This document shows, piece after piece, positions 17,501 through 23,923 of a stretch of DNA of 48,130 nucleotides. The translations under genes were made by a program, and so were the position numbers. Source of the DNA: Flavobacteriaceae bacterium Ga0077528. Lineage in GTDB: Bacteria; Bacteroidota; Bacteroidia; Flavobacteriales; Flavobacteriaceae. Numbering within the stretch: the first letter of the stretch is position 1; each line of letters starts with the position of its first letter. The DNA is taken from positions 1 through 48,130 of the forward strand of contig LNDX01000022.1 of assembly GCA_001464475.1 (NCBI GenBank). The letters run 5' to 3'. Under the pieces are notes generated by a model. The model made no database searches. It saw only the letters and a program-made list of their open reading frames with translations, and was not told the origin of the DNA.

Positions 17501-17572
17501 AAACGTCATTTGAAAACAAAGACAGCATACCATAATAATACACCTGTCCTTGTACAATGAAAATTTATTCAT
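14561..17572 (-). CDS. SusC/RagA-type TonB-dependent receptor
   Basis: An outer-membrane importer of 1003 aa from ATG 17572. A longer reading to 17779 runs through repeat-derived DNA and lacks a signal peptide at its start, so I reject it. Residues 8-26 form the signal; 48-115 are the carboxypeptidase-D-like domain (GVVRDATGVLTGVTVSIKGK); 123-132 (LKEVVVNAGY) precede the plug (about 138-250, with PLYIIDGVP and DADATAIYGSRGANGVVLIT). The rest is the beta-barrel, ending YSAGVKLTL. Residues about 33-43 come from a REP-like repeat lying within the gene. It heads the SusC-SusD-S9 operon. Confidence 0.93.
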   Translation of the reverse strand: MNKFSLYKDRCIIMVCCLCFQMTFASREKKQEARGDSSFVGMTKIQQNITGVVRDATGVLTGVTVSIKGKPITTITNENGQFTITAAEGDVLVFSFIGYKEVTVRVAVGSVINVTMQEDATTLKEVVVNAGYYNVKDKERTGSISKITSKDIDKQPVTNVLAAMQGRMAGVDIVQDSGSPGGAFSIKIRGTNSLRADGNQPLYIIDGVPYSSETIGSIATSGTAPSLTSPLNSINPSDIESIEVLKDADATAIYGSRGANGVVLITTKKGKAGKTTFTVNGSTSVGSVTRTPKLMNTQEYLAMRQQAFANDGISVYPDFAYDVNGTWDANRYTDWQKEFIGGTAEVNNLQASVSGGSAKTQYLLSGNYRTETTVFPGDFKYNKGAAHFNMNHTSDDDKFKLAFSANYTAQKNNQPATDLTAISRTLAPNAPALYDADGNLNWENSTWDNPLASLLSEFDSNIKDLTANTVLSYQILKNLQAKSSFGYSDLKSTESRTQPHTLYNPAFGLGSEFSGLSVSQTDRSTWIIEPQLNWTTTLGKGKVEALVGSTFQQQKTNRLFMNGFGFSSNSLIHDLASASIKTIDLSDETIYKYQAFFARINYNWNERYLLNITGRRDGSSRFGPGKQFATFGAVGAAWIFSNENFLKDNSVLSFGKLRTSYGTTGNDQIGDYQFLDTYASSSSTYQGLIGLQPIRLFNPEFGWETNRKFEVALETGFLKDRLFLTTAYYFNRSSNQLVGIPLPGTTGFGSLNANLDATVENSGLEFTLRTVNFQRKDFEWTTNFNLSISRNKLISYPGLESSTNANRFVVGQPINIIKVYNYIGMNPTTGVYEFEDVNGDGVITSIDDRTQIADLSPDFFGGLQNNFKYKNLQLDFLFQFVKQEAFGPTPGVPGTAVNQLASLSNAEGQQPLTSGVNGNLINGYFRYAQSTGNIENASYVRLKNLSLTYDLPLKKSKSVRCQLYLQGQNLLTFTNYSNGDPEFKFSNYLPPLKVYSAGVKLTL
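17445..17470. repeat. REP-like repeat inside the susC coding region
   Basis: TGTCATTCCGACAAAGGAGG continues to AATCTCC. This is a common dispersed intergenic repeat of Flavobacterium-type genomes, yet here it is read in frame as residues 35-43 of SusC, just after the signal peptide. Confidence 0.6.
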
Positions 17573-17668
17573 AATTTTGGTTGAGTTAAATGAAACATTA
17601 GTTTTGTTTGTCCAGTCCTCTATACTAGTTTTCCCGACGAGATAGAGGGCTTTTTTGTTTGTAATTTT

Positions 17669-17694
17669 TGTCATCCCGAGCGCAGTCGAGGGAC
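17669..17694. repeat. REP-like repeat in the susC leader
   Basis: A copy of the second dispersed type (TGTCATCCCGAGCGCAGTCG followed by AGGGA). The same unit with two changes lies inside the coding region at 37030-37054. Confidence 0.6.
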
Positions 17695-17815
17695 AATCCA
17701 TGAAATTTAATTTGATGTTTTTAGCATAGGCACACAGTTTAAAAGTTAATAAAACAACTGCGACTCTTGCTTTTAGCAATACCTTAAATCTGTGAGTAAA
17801 CCAATTTTGTAGAAT

Positions 17816-17925
17816 AAAAAAAAGGCATGGAACTCAGCTTACTGCACCATAGGTACTGGTATACCTTGCAACAATAAGTGAGCCCACACCCAAGAGTGTG
17901 AGCATCTTACTTATCATCTCGTTGC
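17816..17925 (-). ncRNA. Structured leader RNA or small RNA upstream of susC
   Basis: Read on the minus strand, a long hairpin is formed by GCAAC (17925-17921)/GTTGC (17872-17868), ATAAGT/ACTTAT (17914-17909 with 17879-17874) and CACAC/GTGTG (17900-17896 with 17889-17885). It is followed by AAGGTAT (17867-17861) pairing with ATGCCTT (17828-17822, one G-U) and a run of eight U. The layout is that of an aptamer-like domain plus terminator, or of a free small RNA. A good promoter lies 66 bp upstream (17991-18021). It does not match riboswitch consensus sequences I know. Confidence 0.55.
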
Positions 17926-17990
17926 TAAAATTACCAGTTTTACGATGCGAGATTCAAAGCGAATGCTTCAATATTGTATTTGAAGAATCG

Positions 17991-18021
17991 CAAATGTATT
18001 TAAAATTCTAGATTATGCCAA
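17991..18021 (-). promoter_or_regulatory. Promoter of the susC leader
   Basis: On the minus strand: TTG (18021-18019), 20 bp, TACATTTG (17998-17991), a full Bacteroidota consensus. Transcription would start near 17985, before the structured RNA. No ATTCNNGAAT site lies 15 bp upstream. Confidence 0.7.
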
Positions 18022-18070
18022 TTTTATTAGGCTATCTTGAACTTTGCGAATATAATAAAAAAATGTTTTT

Positions 18071-18088
18071 GTTATAAGTTCTTATAAC
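18071..18088. promoter_or_regulatory. Palindromic operator between susC and the XRE gene
   Basis: GTTATAAGTTCTTATAAC is an 8+8 bp perfect inverted repeat with a 2-bp centre, 46 bp before the XRE start. It probably binds the XRE protein as a dimer for autoregulation and might also affect the divergent susC promoter. Confidence 0.5.
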
Positions 18089-18134
18089 ATTTTTATTGCA
18101 AAAAATTACGCTTTTTGTTCAAATTGATTACACA

Positions 18135-18374
18135 ATGGATAAAATACGTGATAAAAACTTAGTAAAATTTGGACAACATGTAAAGAAAATTCGTGAGAAT
18201 TTAAACTTAAGTCAAGATCAAGTTGCAGCTAATAGTAACTTGACTAAAAGTAATATTAGTATGATTGAAAGTGGTAAAAGAAACCTTGCTTTTACTACAT
18301 TAATTGAATTAGCTAAAGGATTGGGTAAAACTCCAAAAGAACTACTAGATTTTAAATTTGATTTAGATGAATAA
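18135..18374 (+). CDS. XRE family HTH regulator
   Basis: A 79-aa single-domain regulator of the Cro/CI type. Residues 10-70 contain the full helix-turn-helix (GQHVKKIRENLNLSQDQVAA, then NSNLTKSNISMIESGKRNLAFTTLIELAKGLG). The ATG at 18135 is chosen over a longer reading from 18096, which begins at a poor codon. It stands opposite the susC operon with a palindrome between them and ends at a clear terminator, so it is a stand-alone gene. Its target could be its own promoter, susC, or both. Confidence 0.85.
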   Translation: MDKIRDKNLVKFGQHVKKIRENLNLSQDQVAANSNLTKSNISMIESGKRNLAFTTLIELAKGLGKTPKELLDFKFDLDE

Positions 18375-18400
18375 ATTATCCCAAACAATTAATACTATTA

Positions 18401-18426
18401 AAGATGCTTCGGCATCTTTTTTTATT
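18401..18426 (+). terminator. Terminator after the XRE gene
   Basis: AAAGATGC-TTCG-GCATCTTT with seven further T: a classic 8-bp stem with UUCG-type loop. Confidence 0.9.
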
Positions 18427-18452
18427 TAAAAAACTTAAAAGTGTAGTATTCA

Positions 18453-18508
18453 ATTCCGGAATCGCACACTATACTTCTTGTATCAAACCATACCACGCCA
18501 TAGTTTTG
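18453..18508 (+). promoter_or_regulatory. ATTCNNGAAT-class promoter, copy 2
   Basis: ATTCCGGAAT (18453-18462), 15 bp, TTG (18478-18480), 20 bp, TAGTTTTG (18501-18508). Besides the spacing it shares ACACTATACTTCTTG with copy 1. The predicted start is about 6 bases before the ATG at 18521, so the message would be nearly leaderless. Confidence 0.75.
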
Positions 18509-18520
18509 CAAAAAAAAAAT

Positions 18521-18652
18521 ATGGAGTGGTATGAAATTGTAATTCTAATTCCTGTAATAATTTTAGGGGTATATTTAAGAGGTAAATATTTTGATTATAA
18601 AAAGAATATGTACCATAATGATAGTTGGAAGGATAGGAATAAAAGAAGTTGA
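18521..18652 (+). CDS. Small single-pass membrane protein
   Basis: A 43-aa protein: one membrane helix (residues 3-19, WYEIVILIPVIILGVYL), then a charged tail RGKYFDYKKNMYHNDSWKDR. The start is set by the promoter at 18453-18508, which places the transcript start just upstream; a longer reading from 18404 would start inside the previous terminator. Its stop overlaps a possible TTG start of the peptidase gene, so the two are linked. No family is recognised; it could anchor or regulate the peptidase. Confidence 0.65.
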   Translation: MEWYEIVILIPVIILGVYLRGKYFDYKKNMYHNDSWKDRNKRS

Positions 18653-18684
18653 GTATATTTGACAATCAGCAGAAAAATAATAAT

Positions 18685-19491
18685 ATGGAATTAGTAGAAA
18701 AGGAATTTAACTTAATTGAAATTTTAGCCAAAACGAATTATCAAATTGTAATCTGTAAAAATCAAAATCTTGAAAATCCAATTGCATTTGGTTCGGGGTT
18801 CTTCATAAATTATAAAGAAAATCTTTTTTTTATAACAGCTGACCATAACATTCATATTGAAGATCATAAGGTAAATGAAAGAACAGGGATTGATAATCAT
18901 GTAGCAATCTTAAATAATATAAGTGATAAAAATACTTTGTCAACATTGATGACTCCAATTGGTGGTTTTTATTATATGGAGAAAATAGATTTTTTTAATC
19001 CAAATAAGAAAGTCGAACTTTTTGATGTTGCCATAAGTTTAATTAACAGAAATCAAATAATTGCTCCATTTGTTACTGATGAGCAAATACAAGATAGTGA
19101 AGGCAATATTTTTGTAAAAAAAAACGAAGAGAAGTTCGAATTTTTAGATGAGCATATTGTTGAGCCAAATACTAATGACTTTTATTTTATAAAAGGAAAA
19201 ATAAGACCTCAGTTCAAAGGAGTTATGCTTCATAGAGAAAACACTCACAAAGAAGGTCTTCAATTCATAGAGAAATATGGAGATTATATTTTATTAAAAA
19301 CAAAAGAACTAATTTCTGATTATGAAGATTGGGCTGGACTTAGTGGCTCACCTGTTCTCAATCAAAAAGGAGAATGTATTGGTGTTTTATGCTCAATTAT
19401 TGAAAATTCACAATCAATATGGGTAAAACCTTTTGAAAAAATTAAACCTCTTTTAGATGTTATTATTTTACAGGAACAATTAGATAAATAG
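18685..19491 (+). CDS. Trypsin-like serine peptidase
   Basis: A 268-aa protein with the chymotrypsin-fold triad in order: His54 in FFITADHNI, Asp114 in LFDVAISL and Ser220 in GLSGSPVLNQKGECIGVL. There is no signal peptide, so it acts in the cytoplasm. Such cytosolic trypsin-like domains are frequent in bacterial conflict systems, where they cleave a partner protein after a trigger. The gene is coupled to a 43-aa membrane protein and borders a defence island. I chose ATG 18685; TTG 18649 (overlapping the previous stop) would add 12 residues. Confidence 0.75.
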   Translation: MELVEKEFNLIEILAKTNYQIVICKNQNLENPIAFGSGFFINYKENLFFITADHNIHIEDHKVNERTGIDNHVAILNNISDKNTLSTLMTPIGGFYYMEKIDFFNPNKKVELFDVAISLINRNQIIAPFVTDEQIQDSEGNIFVKKNEEKFEFLDEHIVEPNTNDFYFIKGKIRPQFKGVMLHRENTHKEGLQFIEKYGDYILLKTKELISDYEDWAGLSGSPVLNQKGECIGVLCSIIENSQSIWVKPFEKIKPLLDVIILQEQLDK

Positions 19492-19516
19492 GTTTACTCT
19501 TTGTTTATTTATGAAA

Positions 19517-20335
19517 CTATTTAAACCATAAAAGGCTTATTACATAACTATAATTATCAGAATAAAAACATTGCTCATACATTGTTTTATTAGCACGACC
19601 ATCATTAACAAATGGATAAAACCAATCATCCGCCGAAAGTTCTTGAATAGCTGTATACTTACTCTCGGGAGTTGTGAAGAATTCACTAGCAACCGTAGTT
19701 CTTGGAAGCATACCTCCAACTTTAAACTTAAATGGCCATTGTGGGAAATCATCGCTTCGTAGAAACCATTTTGCAATATTATCCTTAGATATGACGGCAA
19801 AAATTTCATGAGTTCCTATCTTACTAAATCTAATTAATGTTGCAAGAATACTTGTTTGAAATGCTTCAGACAACTTAAAAATAGTATCAAAAGAAAAGTT
19901 TCTACCTCCAGATACAATTCTAAATTTCTCTTTTGGCATAAGTAGTACACTCGCAAAATAATCAGCCTCAAGCTCCATTAAGTTTTTTTGATTGATATTA
20001 TGAAAAGATGCATGTGGTTCAAGCAAACCATATTTTAATCCTAATCTGTGCTGCTCAATAAAAAAATGTCCTAATTCGTGTGCAAAAGTATAGCGACCTC
20101 TTTTAGAATATTCAGTATTTCCATTATCAATATTTATGTGAATATGAAAATTTAAATCTTCTGTATCATAAAGTAACATTCCATCAAAGGCATCCTCATA
20201 ATGGTCGAAATAATGTGAGATATCCTCATCCTTTGCTATTTCATCTAAAAGAGTGAGATTTTTGTTTGAAAAATCTTTAGCAATAAACTCAGCAAGTTTA
20301 TCTATCTCATTTATCTGATGATTCGGTATCACCAT
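19517..20335 (-). CDS. ImmA/IrrE family metallopeptidase
   Basis: A 272-aa zinc peptidase. The metal site is FAHELGHFF (His86, Glu87, His90) with the third ligand in MELEADYFASVLLMPKE (Glu123). The C-terminal 110 residues form an extra domain (FAVISKDNIAKWFLRSDDFP). ImmA/IrrE enzymes cut a repressor to release a defence or mobile-element gene; CapP of CBASS is one. Here the gene is third in a leftward trio that faces the CBASS operon and overlaps the 115-aa gene by 29 bases. Its substrate may be that protein or the sigma-like protein. Confidence 0.85.
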   Translation of the reverse strand: MVIPNHQINEIDKLAEFIAKDFSNKNLTLLDEIAKDEDISHYFDHYEDAFDGMLLYDTEDLNFHIHINIDNGNTEYSKRGRYTFAHELGHFFIEQHRLGLKYGLLEPHASFHNINQKNLMELEADYFASVLLMPKEKFRIVSGGRNFSFDTIFKLSEAFQTSILATLIRFSKIGTHEIFAVISKDNIAKWFLRSDDFPQWPFKFKVGGMLPRTTVASEFFTTPESKYTAIQELSADDWFYPFVNDGRANKTMYEQCFYSDNYSYVISLLWFK

Positions 20336-20654
20336 TTTTTTTTGAATTATTTTGATTGTTCTTTATTTTGTTTAAAATATGTTCAGGTAATTTACTGCCA
20401 TTACGAGCAACCATTCTATACTCTGAAATCTCTTCAGGTTTTAAAGATTCTGGAATTTGTATAGTTTTAGGGATTTTTTCACCTCTTATTATTTTTGCAG
20501 GATCTATTTCTAATCCTGTTAAACCATAATCAATATTACCAAAAAGGGTTTCAAACCTAGCCAACTCAATTTCATTTCTTGGAAAAAGAAATCCAGTTGA
20601 TGCTAACCATTCGGTAACGTTCTCGGGTGTTATATGTTTTTTACTTTGAGCCAT
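20307..20654 (-). CDS. Hypothetical 115-aa partner of the metallopeptidase
   Basis: A 115-aa protein without a family I can name. Residues 10-60 (VTEWLASTGFLFPRNEIELA, then RFETLFGNIDYGLTG) may form a small helical domain; the end is a disordered, Asn/Lys-rich tail. It overlaps both neighbours: 14 bases with the sigma-like gene before it and 29 with the ImmA/IrrE gene after it. In ImmA-type systems the small overlapping partner is usually the cleaved repressor or anti-factor, but no helix-turn-helix is seen here. Confidence 0.65.
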   Translation of the reverse strand: MAQSKKHITPENVTEWLASTGFLFPRNEIELARFETLFGNIDYGLTGLEIDPAKIIRGEKIPKTIQIPESLKPEEISEYRMVARNGSKLPEHILNKIKNNQNNSKKNGDTESSDK

Positions 20655-21309
20655 ATAATTTCAAATAAGTGTCCACAATATCAAATGAATCTTTTTTATA
20701 GCTTCTAATGGTTGCTTGTGATAAATCAAGCTCGTTTCTCAAACTTTCAAGTAATTTTCTTGGAAGTTTATAACCGTCTTTTTCATGCATTTTATAGGTT
20801 AAATAAATTACTTTATGTTTTGGAGATAATCGATCAAGTGCATTTTGAATTATTTCTTGAATTCGTTTTAACTCTCTCAGCTTTGATGGTTGCATATTTG
20901 ATTGTTCCATATCTGGAAAATCTTTAATAATTTCTTCATCTCCAATATATGGACTTAAATCATTTCCAAGAATTTCATTTTTAAAACCAGGCAGAAGATT
21001 TTGTGCAATTCTAAAAAGAAAAAAAAGCACACAAAGGTCAATCTCTTTGTTACATTTATCCTTATTAAAACTTCCTGCGTATTTTCTAAATCTTTCAAAT
21101 ACCTTTTCACCTAATTGAACAGCATAATCTTGGTCTAAATTCCATTGCTTGCATATTGGAATTAATTTTTTCAACAACTGAATCTGAAACCTAAAACAGA
21201 ATACCATGAATGCATCATCAGACGTACTAGAGTATGCCGGATCATTTGACCATTGAATGTATTCAATGAGATTTTCGGTAGTTTCATTTTGTAATTCCTG
21301 CCACGCCAT
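20641..21309 (-). CDS. Sigma-70-like protein, first gene of the leftward trio
   Basis: A 222-aa protein starting at ATG 21309 (MAWQELQNE). A longer reading to 21432 adds a hydrophobic stretch from intergenic DNA and is rejected. The last 70 residues resemble sigma region 4: ALDRLSPKHKVIYLTYKMHE, then LPRKLLESLRNELDLSQATI and RSYKKDSF. Residues 20-120 look like a sigma region 2-type helical core. It would guide RNA polymerase to special promoters, possibly that of the divergent CBASS operon 220 bp away. A weak -7 box (TAACTTTG, 21379-21372) precedes it. Confidence 0.6.
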   Translation of the reverse strand: MAWQELQNETTENLIEYIQWSNDPAYSSTSDDAFMVFCFRFQIQLLKKLIPICKQWNLDQDYAVQLGEKVFERFRKYAGSFNKDKCNKEIDLCVLFFLFRIAQNLLPGFKNEILGNDLSPYIGDEEIIKDFPDMEQSNMQPSKLRELKRIQEIIQNALDRLSPKHKVIYLTYKMHEKDGYKLPRKLLESLRNELDLSQATIRSYKKDSFDIVDTYLKLYGSK

Positions 21310-21371
21310 GTATTGATTCTGTATAATACTACCTAAAACCGTGGTAACGCTTTTGGTAGTAATAGTAGAGA

Positions 21372-21379
21372 CAAAGTTA
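21372..21379 (-). promoter_or_regulatory. Candidate -7 box of the leftward trio
   Basis: TAACTTTG on the minus strand fits TAnnTTTG, 63 bp before the ATG at 21309. No TTG lies at the normal -33 spacing, so the promoter may be weak or activator-dependent. Confidence 0.4.
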
Positions 21380-21528
21380 TAAATTAAAATAAAGCTAACT
21401 ATGATAATAATCAATAAATTACTTACATACAAAATTAATGCTCCTTAAAAAATAGTTATTATGCCAGTATGTCAGATTACAATATAGGGAATAATATTTG
21501 AATAAACTTTTAACATAAAATTAATAAG

Positions 21529-22512
21529 ATGAAATACACAAACGACGAATTAGGTTTTTTTGTTGACAAAATTAAGCTAAAGGCTGAGGATATGCCAAAA
21601 TACAGAGCTCAGATAAATAATCTTAAAGAAAAACTGGAGAACAAAATTAAAAACGATGATAGTCATGGTCTAAAAGTGACAAAATACATTTTAGCAGGTT
21701 CTTGGAAAAAACATACAATTTTAAAGCCAACTGGTGATTATCCAATAGATATTGATTTGGTTTTATTTGTTGGAGGCGATGATAATATACAGAACGATTT
21801 GAACAAACTTTTCGAATACATCATTACTTATCTTGAAGAAATATACCCTCAAAAAGACATCAGAAAAGTAGTTGATGCTAAGGGTAATACAAAATCTATA
21901 ACAATTATCTTTAGTGGTTCAGGTTTAGAGGTGGATATTGTACCTGTTGTACCAATAGTGTCTCCAGCAGAATATGTTTGGCAACCATCAAGAAGAGGTG
22001 GTTCAAAATACATAACTAGCATTTCTAAACAACTCGATTTTTCTTTAAACAACAGAAGAAATAATCCATCATATACAAGTATAGTAAGAGCTTTAAAATG
22101 GTGGAGAAATGAAAAAGAGATAAAACCAACTGATGATGAGCCAGGATTATCTTCATACGTAATTGAATTAATAGTAGCTTACCTAGATATTAATAATGGG
22201 ATAGAAACTAATATTGAAGAGGCAATAATTAGATTTTTTCAATTCTTGAGTGGATCAAATTTCCCTGTAATTTCATTTAAAAACGCTATAAATTCTGTAC
22301 CAGCATACTACACTTCAAGTATTTATGTTGCCGATGACACAAATAATGAAAATAACGTTTCTAAAAGAATGACAGATAGTAAATGGAAAGAAATAGTTGA
22401 GGAAGCATCCGATGCGTTTGACTCACTTAATATTGCACAATCAAAAAGAAATGAAGGAGATACTTTAACAGAATGGAAACATGTTTTCGGTTCTACATTT
22501 AATGTAAAATAA
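21529..22512 (+). CDS. CBASS CD-NTase (cyclic oligonucleotide synthase)
   Basis: A 327-aa nucleotidyltransferase of the cGAS/DncV-like type. The active site is AGSWKKHT (Gly57-Ser58) with Asp74 and Asp76 in PIDIDLVLF and Asp136 in LEVDIVPV. The C-terminal helical part carries SYTSIVRALKWWRNE, as in OAS-like enzymes. When phage infection is sensed it makes a cyclic di- or trinucleotide alarm signal. Neighbours HORMA and TRIP13-like proteins define type III CBASS. The final residues (EWKHVFGSTFNVK) follow a flexible stretch and may be the peptide gripped by HORMA; that is inference. Confidence 0.9.
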   Translation: MKYTNDELGFFVDKIKLKAEDMPKYRAQINNLKEKLENKIKNDDSHGLKVTKYILAGSWKKHTILKPTGDYPIDIDLVLFVGGDDNIQNDLNKLFEYIITYLEEIYPQKDIRKVVDAKGNTKSITIIFSGSGLEVDIVPVVPIVSPAEYVWQPSRRGGSKYITSISKQLDFSLNNRRNNPSYTSIVRALKWWRNEKEIKPTDDEPGLSSYVIELIVAYLDINNGIETNIEEAIIRFFQFLSGSNFPVISFKNAINSVPAYYTSSIYVADDTNNENNVSKRMTDSKWKEIVEEASDAFDSLNIAQSKRNEGDTLTEWKHVFGSTFNVK

Positions 22513-22523
22513 AAAATATAAAT

Positions 22524-23039
22524 ATGTACGGAACAAATACAATAACAGGAACTTACACTGTAATTGATATCAGAAAGACCTTTGAGGGTTGCGAGGCTGA
22601 TATTAGAACAATTGCAAGAAGAACGGGTAAATGGACAATGAGTTATGTTGATGACTTATTCCATGATATAATAGAACTAGCTGAAAATGGCTATTTAGAT
22701 ACAGTTACAATTACTTTGAATAATTCTAATACTGGAACAGCAATAAGAGCTGCAAAATTTACCGTAAATTCTAACGGTACGGCGACATCAAGTGAAAGAG
22801 CAGGAAGTAATAATGATTGGGAAAATTTAAGTAATACAAATTTATCAGTCATTTTGTCTTACACTTCTAAATGGCATAATTTGTCTGCGAGTGATAAAAG
22901 TAACTTTCAGAAAAATCATTCATTTAAAATCGGCTGGGTATCATCAAGTGTAAACACGAGTTTCCCTCACTTAAATAGTAATAACGCGCAACTATATGCC
23001 AGTAAAGGGTATGAACTGCAAAAAACAAATTTTAAATAA
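22524..23039 (+). CDS. CBASS HORMA-domain protein
   Basis: A 171-aa protein. Its N-terminal half (TYTVIDIRKTFEGCEADIRT, then a YVDDLFHDIIELAENGYLDTVTITL segment) follows the pattern of bacterial HORMA proteins: a long helix followed by the Y…LAENGYL step and beta-strands. The middle has YTSKWHNLSASDK and the end KGYELQKTNFK, the part that would form the seat-belt. HORMA closes around a peptide and then binds and activates the CD-NTase. It sits between the CD-NTase and the TRIP13-like gene, with a TAATG overlap to the latter. Similarity is judged by eye. Confidence 0.78.
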   Translation: MYGTNTITGTYTVIDIRKTFEGCEADIRTIARRTGKWTMSYVDDLFHDIIELAENGYLDTVTITLNNSNTGTAIRAAKFTVNSNGTATSSERAGSNNDWENLSNTNLSVILSYTSKWHNLSASDKSNFQKNHSFKIGWVSSSVNTSFPHLNSNNAQLYASKGYELQKTNFK

Positions 23040-23923
23040 TGGCTTCAATATTTGATAATGCGACTGTACTTCCAAGTGCACCAATACAAGAAAAAACAAA
23101 AAATCTAGTTGGATTTGAAAAAAAATTTAATCGTATTTACACTAATCTTAAATTATTACTTGACCAAGAAGGATTAATAAATTGGAGTAAAAAGTTCCAT
23201 AATGTTCAGTTACCAGTAATTGATCAAATAAAAGATAAATATCCACTAATTATTTTAGCAGGAGATGCTGGAACTGGAAAAACTATTGCTGCTGAATCTA
23301 TAGCTGACCGAATGGTTAGAGAACTAAAGAAAGAAGGTCATTTTCTGAAACTAAGCACAAGAGTTCGTGGAGAAGGTTTACATGGTCAGATGGGAAATTT
23401 AGTAAATGATGCTTTTGCAGAATTAAAAACACAAGCCGGTAAAAAAAGATTGGCATTTTTACTAATTGATGAGGCTGATGCTATTGCAACAACTCGTTCA
23501 ACAATGCAAATGCACCAAGAAGAGAAAGCAGCTGTAAATACACTAATTCAAAAGATTGACGAAATTAGAGAATTAGACGGCAGAGCTATTGTGTTTATGT
23601 CAACAAATAGATTACATTTTCTAGATGAAGCGATTCTCAGAAGAGCTGCAATAATTTTAGAATTTGAAAGACCCGATAAAGAGGAGAGAATTGAATTATT
23701 TGAAATGGGATTAAAAGGAATTGATTTTTCAAAAGAACAACTTGAATCATTAGCCGATTTAACTGGTCCAGAACAAAATGATGGTTTAGGACATTCCTTT
23801 TCAGATATAAGATTACGTGTTTTACCAGAAGCTTTAGCTAATTCTTTTCCTGATAAAGCTTTAACTTACGAAATTTTGAGTGAAACAATAATTAAGATTC
23901 AACCAAGTCCAAAAATAATATGA
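23039..23923 (+). CDS. CBASS TRIP13-like AAA+ ATPase
   Basis: A 294-aa AAA+ ATPase. Walker A is GDAGTGKT (75-82), Walker B LLIDEAD (141-147), sensor 1 STN (188-190) and a tandem Arg finger at 201-202 (ILRRAA). The C-terminal lid (about 210-290) is small. In type III CBASS this enzyme opens HORMA and so switches the CD-NTase off until infection. Its start overlaps the HORMA stop and its stop overlaps the next ATG (ATGA), so the four CBASS genes form one tightly coupled operon. Confidence 0.88.
   Translation: MASIFDNATVLPSAPIQEKTKNLVGFEKKFNRIYTNLKLLLDQEGLINWSKKFHNVQLPVIDQIKDKYPLIILAGDAGTGKTIAAESIADRMVRELKKEGHFLKLSTRVRGEGLHGQMGNLVNDAFAELKTQAGKKRLAFLLIDEADAIATTRSTMQMHQEEKAAVNTLIQKIDEIRELDGRAIVFMSTNRLHFLDEAILRRAAIILEFERPDKEERIELFEMGLKGIDFSKEQLESLADLTGPEQNDGLGHSFSDIRLRVLPEALANSFPDKALTYEILSETIIKIQPSPKII

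Noticed and set aside
17573..17779. Longer N-terminus of SusC starting at 17779
   Set aside because: It has no signal at its start, runs through a REP-like repeat, and the ATG at 17572 gives a normal signal peptide.
17816..17925. Cobalamin, TPP or SAM riboswitch upstream of susC
   Set aside because: None of the core consensus blocks I know for these classes can be found; the structure is left unassigned.
21309..21432. N-terminal membrane segment of the sigma-like protein
   Set aside because: This stretch is AT-rich intergenic DNA holding a -7 box; the ATG at 21309 gives a normal soluble protein.
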